Assembly: GCA_963663005.2 (NCBI GenBank)
Contig: CAXXHH010000023.1
Span: 1-64,000, forward strand
Source of the DNA: CAINVV01 sp963663005
GTDB lineage: Bacteria > Bacteroidota > Bacteroidia > Bacteroidales > Prolixibacteraceae
DNA length: 64,000 bases
Reading direction: 5' to 3'
The notes below the pieces were generated by a model that did not search any database, was not told where the DNA came from, and worked only from the letters and a program-made list of their open reading frames with translations. Of the stretch, positions 37,482-46,120 are shown in pieces (the stretch's first letter is position 1; each line of letters starts with the position of its first letter). Position numbers and translations under genes: made by a program.

Positions 37482-38756
37482 ATGAAGGAAGATTTTCTCC
37501 ATTTTTTATGGAAACATGGTTTGTTCGAACCCTCTCAGCTTCTCACATCCGAAAATGAATCTGTCGAAATAGTCCAGGCTGGAAGGCATAACATCCATGC
37601 AGGCCCCGATTTTTTTGATGCGCGCATCCGAATCGGTAAAACGCTTTGGGCCGGTAATGTTGAGATTCATTTAAAAGCGTCTGATTGGAACCGGCATGGG
37701 CACCAGACAGATCCTCTTTATCAGAATACAATCCTGCATGTTGTCGCTGAAAATGATGTTGCTGTTACCAACTGTTCTGGTTCGACTATCCCAACCGTAA
37801 AAATCGGATGGCCTCAATGGATAGAAGACAATTATCTTGCATTGATCCAAAAGCACGATTGGGTTAATTGTGCGTCGCAACTCAATAAAATTGACCCATT
37901 CAGAATCCGCTTTTTCTTAAACGGATTGGCCATAGAGCGTCTTCAGAAAAAAATTGAAACAATAGAGATATTATTGGCAGCCTCAAAAAATGATTGGAAT
38001 GAAACTTTTTATTGGTTTTTAGCACGAAGTTTTGGATTCCGTCAAAATGGAGACCCGTTCGAAATGTTGGCAAGATCGCTGCCTTTGTGGATTCTGCTGA
38101 ATCATCGGGAATCAGTTTTTCAATTAGAGGCACTTTTATTCGGTCAGGCCGGACTTCTCGAAGAACCGTTGGTGCAGGATGAATATGCGCTGCGGTTGCG
38201 AAACGAGTATGCATTTTTATCTGCCAAATATACATTCACGGCAATGGACGGACATCTTTGGAAGTTTCTGCGAATGCATCCATTAAATTTTCCAACCATC
38301 CGGATTGCGCAGTTTGCAGGTGTATTACATAATAATCCAACGCTGTTTTCCACGCTAATCCGGCTGAAAACAGTCGCTGAATTTCGGCAGTTCTTCAGAG
38401 TCGAAGTATCCACATGGTGGAATAATCATTATACCTTTTTTAAAAATTCAAGGGGGCAGTCAAAAGCAATGGGAGAGGCGTCCTTTCAATTAATTCTCGT
38501 CAACGTAGTTGTTCCCTTTCTTTTCCTTTACGCTGAACGGACGAACAAACCGGATCTAAAGGATACCGCCTTGCAGATCATGGAAGAGATTCCAGCCGAG
38601 AATAATACGATTCTTCGCCAGTGGTCGGCAGCAGGAATCCACGCCTTCAATGCACTCGAGTCGCAGGCGCTTATCCAGTTGCACCACGTCTATTGCGAGA
38701 CAGGCAAATGTCTTGATTGTACAATCGGGCAGAAGTTGATTATACATGGGGGGTAA
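37482..38756 (+). CDS. DUF2851 family protein
   Basis: 424 residues, cytoplasmic by sequence. It starts with the family opening LHFLWKHGLF, then AGPDFFDARIRIGKTLWAGNVEIHLKASDWNRHGH, a PD-(D/E)xK-like arrangement (Asp in PDFFDA, GNVEIHLK) that suggests a nuclease-like core, followed by HVVAEND. The C-terminus carries a Cys cluster (CETGKCLDCTIG) that may bind metal. Function is unknown in the family; the nuclease idea is my inference from the EIHLK motif. The stop codon (38754-38756) is immediately followed by the inverted repeat of the four-helix-bundle element. Confidence 0.88.
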   Translation: MKEDFLHFLWKHGLFEPSQLLTSENESVEIVQAGRHNIHAGPDFFDARIRIGKTLWAGNVEIHLKASDWNRHGHQTDPLYQNTILHVVAENDVAVTNCSGSTIPTVKIGWPQWIEDNYLALIQKHDWVNCASQLNKIDPFRIRFFLNGLAIERLQKKIETIEILLAASKNDWNETFYWFLARSFGFRQNGDPFEMLARSLPLWILLNHRESVFQLEALLFGQAGLLEEPLVQDEYALRLRNEYAFLSAKYTFTAMDGHLWKFLRMHPLNFPTIRIAQFAGVLHNNPTLFSTLIRLKTVAEFRQFFRVEVSTWWNNHYTFFKNSRGQSKAMGEASFQLILVNVVVPFLFLYAERTNKPDLKDTALQIMEEIPAENNTILRQWSAAGIHAFNALESQALIQLHHVYCETGKCLDCTIGQKLIIHGG

Positions 38757-38797
38757 GTACTTAGAGTTTGGAGTACTTGAAGTACTTAGAGTTAGGG
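38757..38797. repeat. Left inverted repeat of four-helix-bundle element
   Basis: 41 bp with three AGTACTT-like phrases, matching the reverse complement of 39233-39274 over most of its length (shared core GTTTGGAGTACTT and ACTTAGAGTTAGGG). The repeat begins directly at the end of the DUF2851 gene. Confidence 0.8.
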
Positions 38798-38872
38798 ACT
38801 CCGAATTTTTAGTGAAAAGAAAATTATAGGAATTTTGAGTGAATTTTTATTTCAAAATTAATTAGCAAATGG

Positions 38873-39238
38873 ATGAATAATCAGGAATTTGGCAAGATGT
38901 TGGAAATCAGGACTAGAAAATTTGCGGTTAATATTGTGAAACTTTTCTGCTGCATTAAGATATTCTAAAGAAAAATGAGGTTATAAAAAAATCAGATAAC
39001 AAAATCAGGTACAAGTGTAGGAGCAAATTACAGGGAGGCAAACCGGGCCAGAAGTAAAGCTGATTTTTATAATAAGATAAAAATTTGCGAGAGCGAAGTA
39101 AATGAAACCATATTTTGGCTTGAGGTCATTAGTGAGTTAACTATTTTTAATGCTGATGAACTTCGTTCAATGCTACAAGAAACAAACGAATTACTTGCAA
39201 TTTTCACATCAATAAGCATCAAGCTAAAATGCCCCTAA
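38873..39238 (+). pseudogene. Four-helix-bundle protein (S23/IVS-type), frameshifted
   Basis: From ATG 38873 the frame gives MNNQEFGKMLEIRTRKFAVNIVKL, then shifts. The downstream part, ITKSGTSVGANYREANRARSKADF, INKIKICE-like and IFWLEVISEL segments are the signature of the four-helix-bundle family first seen in 23S rRNA intervening sequences and related to the DGR protein Avd. Three extra bases fit the whole gene: T in 38943-38946, A in 38971-38975 and A in 38985-38991. Removing them gives about 119 residues, the family length, and because there are three the start and stop share a frame. The stop (39236-39238) lies inside the right inverted repeat. Frame breaks may be sequencing errors (see findings). 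Confidence 0.85.
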
Positions 39239-39274
39239 CTCTAAGTACTCCAAACTTTAAGTACTCCAAGTACT
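39233..39274. repeat. Right inverted repeat of four-helix-bundle element
   Basis: The reverse complement of 38757-38797 with small differences: it carries an additional or shifted AGTACTT phrase. It overlaps the stop codon of the four-helix-bundle gene and ends about 20 bp before the rpsO promoter. Confidence 0.8.
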
Positions 39275-39294
39275 TTTTCGACAAATAAATGCCA

Positions 39295-39326
39295 CTTGCA
39301 CATCCAAAGATATTTACGTACTTTCG
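39295..39326 (+). promoter_or_regulatory. Putative rpsO promoter
   Basis: CTTG (39295-39298), 20 bp, TACTTTCG (39319-39326), near-consensus, about 80 bp before the rpsO ATG. The leader holds a possible small stem (CAATTGT... ACAATT around 39378-39402), which could relate to S15 autoregulation, but that is a guess. Confidence 0.45.
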
Positions 39327-39406
39327 CACCCAATTAATGCCGATCTGTTGTGATCGAACACGAATCCTGCGGCGCGGCAATTGTATCATTGATAAAACAA
39401 TTTTGT

Positions 39407-39678
39407 ATGTATTTAAATCCTGAAGTTAAAAAGACATTTTTCGAGAGAAATTTGGCAAGAATGCTAATGACACTGGCACCTCTGAAGGACAAATTGCACT
39501 TTTCTCTTTCCGCATCAACCACCTGACAGAGCACTTGAAATCCAACAAAAAAGATTTCAGCACCCAGCGTGCCCTGATTTCAATGGTAGGTAAACGTAGT
39601 TCGTTACTGGATTACCTGAAACGCAAAGACATTGAGCGCTATCGCGCGATCATCAAAGAATTAAATCTTCGTAAATAA
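39407..39678 (+). CDS. rpsO: 30S ribosomal protein S15 (frameshifted in this sequence)
   Basis: The ATG at 39407 gives MYLNPEVKKTFFE, the usual Bacteroidota S15 start. From about 39446 the family sequence (FGKNANDTGTSEGQ, IALFSFRINHLTEHLKSNKKDFSTQ, GKRSSLLDYLKRKDIERYRAIIKELNLRK) continues in another frame. Two extra A within 39443-39450 (reading GAG GAA TTT GGC) restore one frame of exactly 89 residues, the normal S15 length. S15 binds 16S rRNA helix 22 and starts assembly of the 30S platform. A real lesion in this gene is unlikely. A terminator follows, then pnp, the classical rpsO-pnp order. Confidence 0.92.
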
Positions 39679-39690
39679 GCGAACAACCTC

Positions 39691-39718
39691 AAAAGGCAAT
39701 TTTCGGATTGCCTTTTTT
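39691..39718 (+). terminator. Terminator after rpsO
   Basis: A perfect 10-bp stem (39691-39700 and 39707-39716, loop TTTCGG) with a T run. It lies between rpsO and pnp and may attenuate read-through into pnp. Confidence 0.88.
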
Positions 39719-39777
39719 GCACCGTTTAATTCCGCTCCTCTTTTTTATTGAGAAAACAATTTAATTGTATTCAATTT

Positions 39778-42031
39778 ATGTATAAAGCTATTAATAAGAC
39801 GATTGACCTGGGTGATGGCCGTACGATCCAGATTGAGACCGGTAAATTGGCGAAACAAGCCGATGGTGCAGTTGTTGTAAAAATGGGTGATACCATGTTA
39901 CTTGCGACTGTTGTTTCTGCTACTGAAGCAGCTGCCAACGTCGATTTTATGCCTCTTTCGGTTGATTACCGCGAGAAATTTTCTGCTGTGGGCAGATTTC
40001 CGGGTGGATTCATGAAAAGAGAAGCCCGTCCGTCGGATGATGAGATTCTTATCGCCCGCCTGAGTGGATCGCGCATTACGTCCGCTCTTTCCTGAGGATT
40101 ATCATGCTGAGACCGTTGTAATGATTACCCTGATCTCTTCGGGCAAGAACGAAAATGCCTGATTCTTTGGCAGGATTGGCTGCTTCTGCTGCTATTGCTG
40201 TTTCAAATATTCCATTCAATGGCCCGATCTCCGAAGTACGCGTCGCCCGCATAAAAGGTGGATTAGTACTTAATCCTTCTGCTGAGCAGTTGGGCAGAGG
40301 CTGATATCGACATTATGGTTGGTGCATCGCACGACAATATCATGATGGTAGAGGGTGAAATGGATGAGGTTTCTGAAGCTGAAATGCTCGAGGCCATCAA
40401 ATTTGCCCATGATAATATTAAGATTCACTGCAAGATCCAGGAAGAACTGGCTGCTGAAGTCGGTGTTGTAAAACGTACGTACTGTCACGAAGAAAATGAC
40501 GACACGTTGCGCGAAGAGGTTTGGAAAGCAACCTACGACAAAGTTTACCCAGATTGCCAGGTCTTTAATTAACGATAAACATCTGCGTTACGATTCTTTT
40601 GCCAAGGTAAAAGAAGAGTTCACAGCAGCCTATAGCGAAGGCAAAGAGGCAGGTGAAGTAAACAAGTCCTTGATCAGCAAATATTATCATGATGTTGAGA
40701 AAGAGGCGATGCGTCGCATGATCCTGGATGAAGGTGTTCGTCTGGATGGTCGCTCAACAACTGATATCCGTGCTATTTGGGGTGAAGTCGATTATCTCCC
40801 GGGTTCTCACGGATCTTCCATTTTTACCCGTGGAGAAACACAATCCTTGAGTAGTGTCACCTTGGGCACCAAAATGGATGAGAAAATCATCGATAATGTA
40901 ACTTTCAAAGGTAAAGAACGCTTTTTGTTGCATTACAACTTTCCACCATTCAGCACAGGTGAGGCTAAAACACCAAGGGGTCTTTCACGCCGCGAAATCG
41001 GTCACGGAAACTTGGCCCACCGCGCCCTGAAAAGAATGATTCCAGATGGTTTTCCATATATTGTCCGGATTGTATCAGATATTCTTGAATCAAACGGATC
41101 CTCATCCATGGCAACTGTCTGCGCAGGAACAATGGCAATGCTGGATGCAGGTATCAACATGAAGCGTCCTGTTTCAGGAATCGCCATGGGTTTGATCACG
41201 GACAAAAAGACTGACAAATTCGCCGTTCTTTCGGATATTCTGGGTGATGAAGATCACTTAGGCGATATGGACTTCAAAGTTACCGGTACCTCCAAAGGTA
41301 TTACCGCAACTCAGATGGACATAAAAGTCGACGGATTATCCTATGAAGTACTTTCCAAGGCTTTGCAGCAGGCGAAAGAGGGCCGCGAACATATTATGGG
41401 TAAGATTTTGGAAGTAATCAGCATTCCTCGTGAAGATTATAAACCAAATGTGCCACGTATTGTGAAGATGACTATTCCGAAAGACATGATCGGACCAGTT
41501 ATTGGACCTGGCGGAAAAATTATCCAGCAAATTCAGGCGGATACGAAAGCCACAATTGCGATCGAGGAGATCGACGATATGGGTTATGTTGAGATCAGCG
41601 CCCCCGACAAATCTTCTATTGATGCAGCCGTAGCTCGTATACGCGCAATTGTCGCTATACCGGAACCGGGAGAAGTCTACGAAGGTAAAGTGAAGTCGAT
41701 CGTTCAGTTCGGAGCATTTGTCGAAATTATGCCGGGAAAAGAAGGTTTGCTGCACGTTTCTGAATTCGATTGGAAAAGAATCGAAAAACCAGAAGATGTA
41801 TTAAGCGTGGGCGATATCGTAAAAGTAAAATTGCTGGAAGTTGAACAACGTACAGGCAAGTTGAAGCTGTCCATGAAAGCTCTGATGCCAAAACCGGAAG
41901 GTTTTGTTGAAAGAGAACAGGGACGTGGAGACAGAGATCATGGCAGAGGTGAAAGACCCGCTCATCAAAGTGAAGAGAGAAAGGCTCCAACACATAGCCA
42001 CTCACTTCGCAAGCCAAATCAGGAACAATAA
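39778..42031 (+). CDS. pnp: Polyribonucleotide nucleotidyltransferase (frameshifted in this sequence)
   Basis: Start ATG 39778 (MYKAINKTIDLGDGR). The reading frame is broken at four places, each explained by one extra base: A near 40063 (restores LVDRALRPLF), A in 40152-40155 (KNEMPDSLAGLAAS), G in 40292-40294 (EQLAEADIDIMVGAS) and C in 40548-40550 (YDKVYQIARSL). With these removed one frame gives about 750 residues. From 40496 to the stop the frame is intact: second RNase PH domain (FSTGEAKTPRGLSRREIGHGNLAHRAL, SNGSSSMATVCAG), KH domain (VIGPGGKIIQQI) and S1 domain (GAFVEIMPGKEGLLHVSEF), then a charged tail (REQGRGDRDHGRGE). PNPase degrades RNA 3' to 5' using phosphate. Confidence 0.93.
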
Positions 42032-42050
42032 TATTTCGTATATAGATTGA

Positions 42051-42081
42051 AAATGCCCGTCGACAGCGGGCATTTTTTTTT
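42051..42081 (+). terminator. Terminator after pnp
   Basis: A 9-bp stem (42051-42059 and 42067-42075, AAATGCCCG arm, 7-nt loop) followed by about nine T. Confidence 0.9.
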
Positions 42082-42116
42082 ACATTTAAGGCTTAAACTG
42101 AAAAGTAGGAAGTAGA

Positions 42117-42770
42117 ATGATGAATCTTGATTTTCTGGTTATTGAAGGAAACATTGGCGCCGGAAAGACAACTTTTGCTAAGATGATTAGTGAAGAATAT
42201 GATGCCAAGCTGATTTTGGAGCAGTTTGCAGAGAATCCTTTTCTTCCAAAGTTTTACAGCGACCCGGACAAATATTCCTTCCCGCTGGAGCTTTCGTTTC
42301 TTGCTGAGAGATACGGGCAATTAAAGAAAGAATTAGCAAACAGGGATTTGTTTCATCAACATACCATTGCGGACTACTATTTCATGAAATCGCTCATTTT
42401 TGCCCAAAATACATTGGCGCAGGATGAGTATAAGCTTTATCGCAACTTCTTTGATATCATCTACGAAAGATTACCCAAACCGGATCTCTTCGTTTATTTG
42501 CATTTACCCGAGGATCAATTGATCAAAAATATATTGAAAAGAGGTAGAGAGTATGAAAAGTCTATCGAGGCAGATTATTTGAAGAAAATTAAGGAAGGCT
42601 ATTTTACCTTTTTTTCGCAGCAGGATGATTTCCCAGTGTTGATTGTGGATACTTCACATATTGATTTTGTAGAGCATAAAGAACATTATGATTTGTTGCG
42701 AAATTTGGTTACAAAACCCATCGATTGGACAGGCATTAAAAGGGAGATTTTACTCCCGAATTTTGAATAA
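42117..42770 (+). CDS. Deoxynucleoside kinase
   Basis: 217 residues. The Walker A loop is IEGNIGAGKTTF (residues 9-20). The family features LAERYGQLKKEL (near 62) and a DYYFMKSLIFAQ (DRS-like) region follow, then FVYLHLPEDQLIKNILKRGREYEKSIEADYLKKI, the Arg-rich lid. This is the bacterial dNK family (deoxyadenosine/deoxyguanosine kinase, as in Dgk/Dak), which phosphorylates salvaged deoxynucleosides with ATP. Two adjacent ATGs (42117 and 42120) are possible starts; I use the first. It follows the pnp terminator, so it has its own start signal, which I cannot identify. Confidence 0.92.
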   Translation: MMNLDFLVIEGNIGAGKTTFAKMISEEYDAKLILEQFAENPFLPKFYSDPDKYSFPLELSFLAERYGQLKKELANRDLFHQHTIADYYFMKSLIFAQNTLAQDEYKLYRNFFDIIYERLPKPDLFVYLHLPEDQLIKNILKRGREYEKSIEADYLKKIKEGYFTFFSQQDDFPVLIVDTSHIDFVEHKEHYDLLRNLVTKPIDWTGIKREILLPNFE

Positions 42771-42957
42771 TTAACAATAATATACTATTATTCTTACACA
42801 AAAAATTGTATTTTTACTCTCTCAAATGTCTAAATGTGTTTGATTTCTAAAACCTAATCGTGAGACTTGAACCTCATACAGATTCATTTAGCCTTTATAG
42901 AACGATTTTATAACAAGTAAAATTCAATTATAACTATTAATTATTTAAAGTTTTTTT

Positions 42958-44715
42958 ATGAAGAAAGTTAGTTTGTACATTCCCATTCTTTTTGTTGCCG
43001 GTGCACTCGTGATGAACGGTTGTACGTCAATAAAAACGATGAAGAAAAACGCCGATAAGGTTAATTATACAGTAGTTCCGGAAGTGTTGGAAACACATGC
43101 CGGGAAAGTTGATGCTGCCATTCAGAGCCAGATTCCTGCGAAATATTTTGCAAAGAAGGCTATCCTTACCGTTACCCCGGTATTGAAGTATGCCGGTGGT
43201 GAAACAGCTTTTACTCCTTATGTTTTACAAGGTGAGAAAGTAAAGGCCAATAATAAGGTAATTCCAATCGCTACAGGCGGTAGCCATAGTTTTAAGGGTA
43301 CTGTCCCATATGCAAAAGAGATGCTGAAATCGGATCTTGAGCTTCACATTACCGCAACTCAAGGAAGTAAGACGCTCGAATTCGCGCCAAAAACCATTGC
43401 TAAAGGCGTAATTGCTACTTCTACTTTGGTGGATAACAGTCCGCTGGCGATTATCGGCATGCAAAAGAAAGCCAATACAACAGGTATCTACGATCCAACG
43501 TTGGATAAGTACCAGAGAATTGTTCCCGATGCATACATGGCTGATCTTGTTTACCTGATCAATAGCGCTGATGTAAGACCGAAGGAACTGACTAAAGCGG
43601 AGATTGCTCACTTGAACAAATACATCGTTGAGGCATATAATGCTGACAGGAAAGAGTTGAAGGGCGTTGAAATCTCAGCATACGCTTCTCCCGATGGAGG
43701 AATGGATCTGAACTCCAAATTGGCCGGAAAACGTGAAGGCTCCTCCACAAATGTTATTGAGAAGGAACTGAAGAAAAACAAAGTTAAGGCTGATCTGAAA
43801 TCAAAAAATACGCCTGAAGATTGGGAAGGTTTTAAAGCCTTGATGGAAAAATCAAATATTCAGGACAAGGATCTTATTCTTAGGGTTCTTGCTATGTACA
43901 CAGATCCTGAGGTTCGCGAAAAAGAGATTAAAAATCTTTCTTCTGCGTTTACAAAAGTTGCTGACGAAATTTTGCCACAGTTACGCCGTGCAAAGATTAC
44001 TGCCAATGTAAATTTGGTAGGTAAAACGGATGCTGAAATTTCAAAACTCGCCGAGACTGATCCTTCAAAACTTAATCAGGCAGAGTTGTTATATGCAGCC
44101 ACGCTTACCACTGATCCTGCAAAGCAGAAATCAATCTATACCAGCTTCACGAAGATTTTCTCTGACGACTGGAGAGGCTTTAATAATCTTGGCTATGCTG
44201 AAGTGAACGAGGGCAATTTTGCCGCTGCCGGTGCGAATTTCCAGAAAGCTGATCAGTTAGATCCAAAAAATCCGATCATCCAGAATAACCTGGGTTGTGT
44301 AGCTTTGAAAAATGGCGACCTGGCCAAGGCTGAAGTATTCTTCGGTGCTGCTTCCGGAGCAGGCAAGGAAGTCAAAGAAAATATGGGTATCGTAAAAATC
44401 AAGCAAGCCGATTATGATACTGCTGTTAAATATCTTGGTGATGGTTCAACAAGCTATGCTAATCGCGGATTGGCTCAAATCTTGAATGGCGACAATAACG
44501 GCGCATTGAAGACGTTGAATTCAGCTCCGGTTGAATCTGGTCGTATTGCCTATCTGAAGGCCATCGTTTATGCCCGGACAGGCAAAGCAAGCCAGATGTA
44601 TGAGGCTTTGGTCAGTTCCTTCAAGAAAGACGTAGCCTACAAGTCCATCGCTGCAAATGACCTTGAATTTGCGAAATATGCTAACGAACAAAATTTCAAG
44701 CTTTTATTCCAATAG
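42958..44715 (+). CDS. TPR lipoprotein with OmpA-like motif
   Basis: 585 residues. The lipobox ends at Cys22 (MNGC). An N-terminal beta-rich region (about 35-190) leads into an OmpA-like segment near 235-265 (VEISAYASPDGG, then NSKLAGKREGSS), interrupted by a helical region with TPEDWEGFKALMEKSNIQDKDLILRVL, as in Bacteroidota OmpA-fold proteins near DUF3868/fimbrial systems. The C-terminal half (about 365-560) holds TPR units (NNLGYAEVNEGNFAAAGANFQKADQLDPKNPIIQNNLGCVALKNGDLAKAEVFFGAA). It is a membrane-anchored periplasmic or surface protein, probably a scaffold that binds peptidoglycan or a partner. The specific role is unknown. It is a single-gene unit closed by a strong bidirectional terminator. 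Confidence 0.8.
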   Translation: MKKVSLYIPILFVAGALVMNGCTSIKTMKKNADKVNYTVVPEVLETHAGKVDAAIQSQIPAKYFAKKAILTVTPVLKYAGGETAFTPYVLQGEKVKANNKVIPIATGGSHSFKGTVPYAKEMLKSDLELHITATQGSKTLEFAPKTIAKGVIATSTLVDNSPLAIIGMQKKANTTGIYDPTLDKYQRIVPDAYMADLVYLINSADVRPKELTKAEIAHLNKYIVEAYNADRKELKGVEISAYASPDGGMDLNSKLAGKREGSSTNVIEKELKKNKVKADLKSKNTPEDWEGFKALMEKSNIQDKDLILRVLAMYTDPEVREKEIKNLSSAFTKVADEILPQLRRAKITANVNLVGKTDAEISKLAETDPSKLNQAELLYAATLTTDPAKQKSIYTSFTKIFSDDWRGFNNLGYAEVNEGNFAAAGANFQKADQLDPKNPIIQNNLGCVALKNGDLAKAEVFFGAASGAGKEVKENMGIVKIKQADYDTAVKYLGDGSTSYANRGLAQILNGDNNGALKTLNSAPVESGRIAYLKAIVYARTGKASQMYEALVSSFKKDVAYKSIAANDLEFAKYANEQNFKLLFQ

Positions 44716-44731
44716 AATTTCAAGCATAAAC

Positions 44732-44777
44732 ATAGAAACAGAAAAGGCATCCTGCGGGGTGCCTTTTCTGTTTCTAT
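44732..44777. terminator. Bidirectional terminator, 18-bp stem
   Basis: A perfect 18-bp inverted repeat (44732-44749 and 44760-44777; 10-nt loop) between the TPR lipoprotein gene (+) and the TolC gene (-). Confidence 0.9.
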
Positions 44778-44790
44778 ACCAACGAATCAA

Positions 44791-46092
44791 CTAATTTCCT
44801 AACTGATACATCAGCCTTTTTAATTCAATCTCGGCGATTTTGGCGGCAAATTTCAGGTTAACCAATTGGTATCCTGTTGATTCATAACTTGCTTGAGCGG
44901 CTTTGACATCCAATATTGTTGCCTGATTTACTTGAAATCGTTGCATAACCACGTATATCAGCTTGCGCGAAAATTTTATTGCATTTTCTTGCGAATCAAG
45001 CTGTTGCAATGTCGTATTATACGACTGATAAGTCTTTACGGCATCGGCGGTTAAGAAATTTAGAAGGCTCTCCTGCTGCAACTTGGCATTGCTAAGGTTG
45101 TATTGAGCCGCCTCCTTCTGAATTTTGTACGCATTGCCATTGTAAATTGGAATTTGCAACGTAACACCGGCGAATGGTCCGGAACTCTGATTAAACAGGA
45201 ACTGCCCTGCGTCACTCTGAGACCTGTTCAAATTGTAGCCGGTATTTAGTCTCAAAGATGGGTACCGGAGTGAAGAAACCTCTTTTACGGCCTGTTCACT
45301 GATTTTTATTTGTTGTTCGGCCGACAAAAACTGTGGATTTTGGGATAGAAAGGAAAGAATAGCATTGAGTTGAATAGTGGTATCTACCATGATACTGTCG
45401 TCAACTGAATACGAATAGTAGTTTTTCTTGCTCATTAATTGCAACAAATCCGTTTTGGTCTGTTCAACAACCAGTTGCTGAGACCTCAGGACTTGCTGGG
45501 CCGAGTTTACATCCAGCATTGCCTGCAGGTAATCGGCATCATTAGCCATACCGACATTTTTCCTTTCGGTGATGATATCCAGCTTCTTCTGAGATACATC
45601 CAGAGAATTTTCAATGATTTTCAGGTATTCTTTCTGGCGGATGATGTCGTAATATTTAGCCATCACTGCCGCGATGCTGTTTTGAATCTGGATGTTGAAC
45701 TGCAGCTCGCTCTGCTTTTGCAGGTGACTTAGCCTCCCTTTTGTTGCCATTACTTTAAACCCGTTGAACAGAATCATTCCGGCGGTGACATTCGAGGTCA
45801 TAGTATTTCCGTTTGCGCTGCTTTTTTTAATCTCTGTTCCGCTGTTTAGTTTTTGATTAACATTGGAAACAGATTGATTGTCAGTCATGTTTGCATTGAC
45901 AGACGGCATTCCGCCGGCAGCTCCAAACGAATTGTTGACTTTGCTGATTTCGAGATTATTGCCGGCTATCCGGATATCAAAGTTGTTATTCAGTGTTGTG
46001 TCTATCGCATTTTTCAGAGTAAGCACAGGTTGAGCTCCACTCAGCAGAGGCAGAAACAATACCAGGCTCAAATATATTCTTCTTATAAACAT
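44791..46092 (-). CDS. TolC family outer-membrane efflux protein
   Basis: 433 residues from the ATG at 46092, where a good signal peptide begins (MFIRRIYLSLVLFLPLLSGAQ). The longer frame from 46140 would overlap the pump gene and precede the signal with polar residues. Two outer-membrane-efflux repeats with long heptad helices are visible (LEISKVNNSFGAAGG, NSIAAVMAKYYDIIRQKEYLKIIENSLDVSQKKLDI, and the second half with EVSSLRYPSLRLNTGYN). It forms the outer-membrane channel of the pump encoded upstream. It is the last gene of the operon and ends at the bidirectional terminator. Confidence 0.92.
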   Translation of the reverse strand: MFIRRIYLSLVLFLPLLSGAQPVLTLKNAIDTTLNNNFDIRIAGNNLEISKVNNSFGAAGGMPSVNANMTDNQSVSNVNQKLNSGTEIKKSSANGNTMTSNVTAGMILFNGFKVMATKGRLSHLQKQSELQFNIQIQNSIAAVMAKYYDIIRQKEYLKIIENSLDVSQKKLDIITERKNVGMANDADYLQAMLDVNSAQQVLRSQQLVVEQTKTDLLQLMSKKNYYSYSVDDSIMVDTTIQLNAILSFLSQNPQFLSAEQQIKISEQAVKEVSSLRYPSLRLNTGYNLNRSQSDAGQFLFNQSSGPFAGVTLQIPIYNGNAYKIQKEAAQYNLSNAKLQQESLLNFLTADAVKTYQSYNTTLQQLDSQENAIKFSRKLIYVVMQRFQVNQATILDVKAAQASYESTGYQLVNLKFAAKIAEIELKRLMYQLGN

Positions 46093-46120
46093 TTCGTAAT
46101 TCGTAATTTCTAGTTTGTAA

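Noticed and set aside
39778..40560. Programmed frameshifting in pnp
   Set aside because: Four separate shifts, neighbours also broken, and no slippery-site plus pseudoknot pattern; simple extra bases explain it better.
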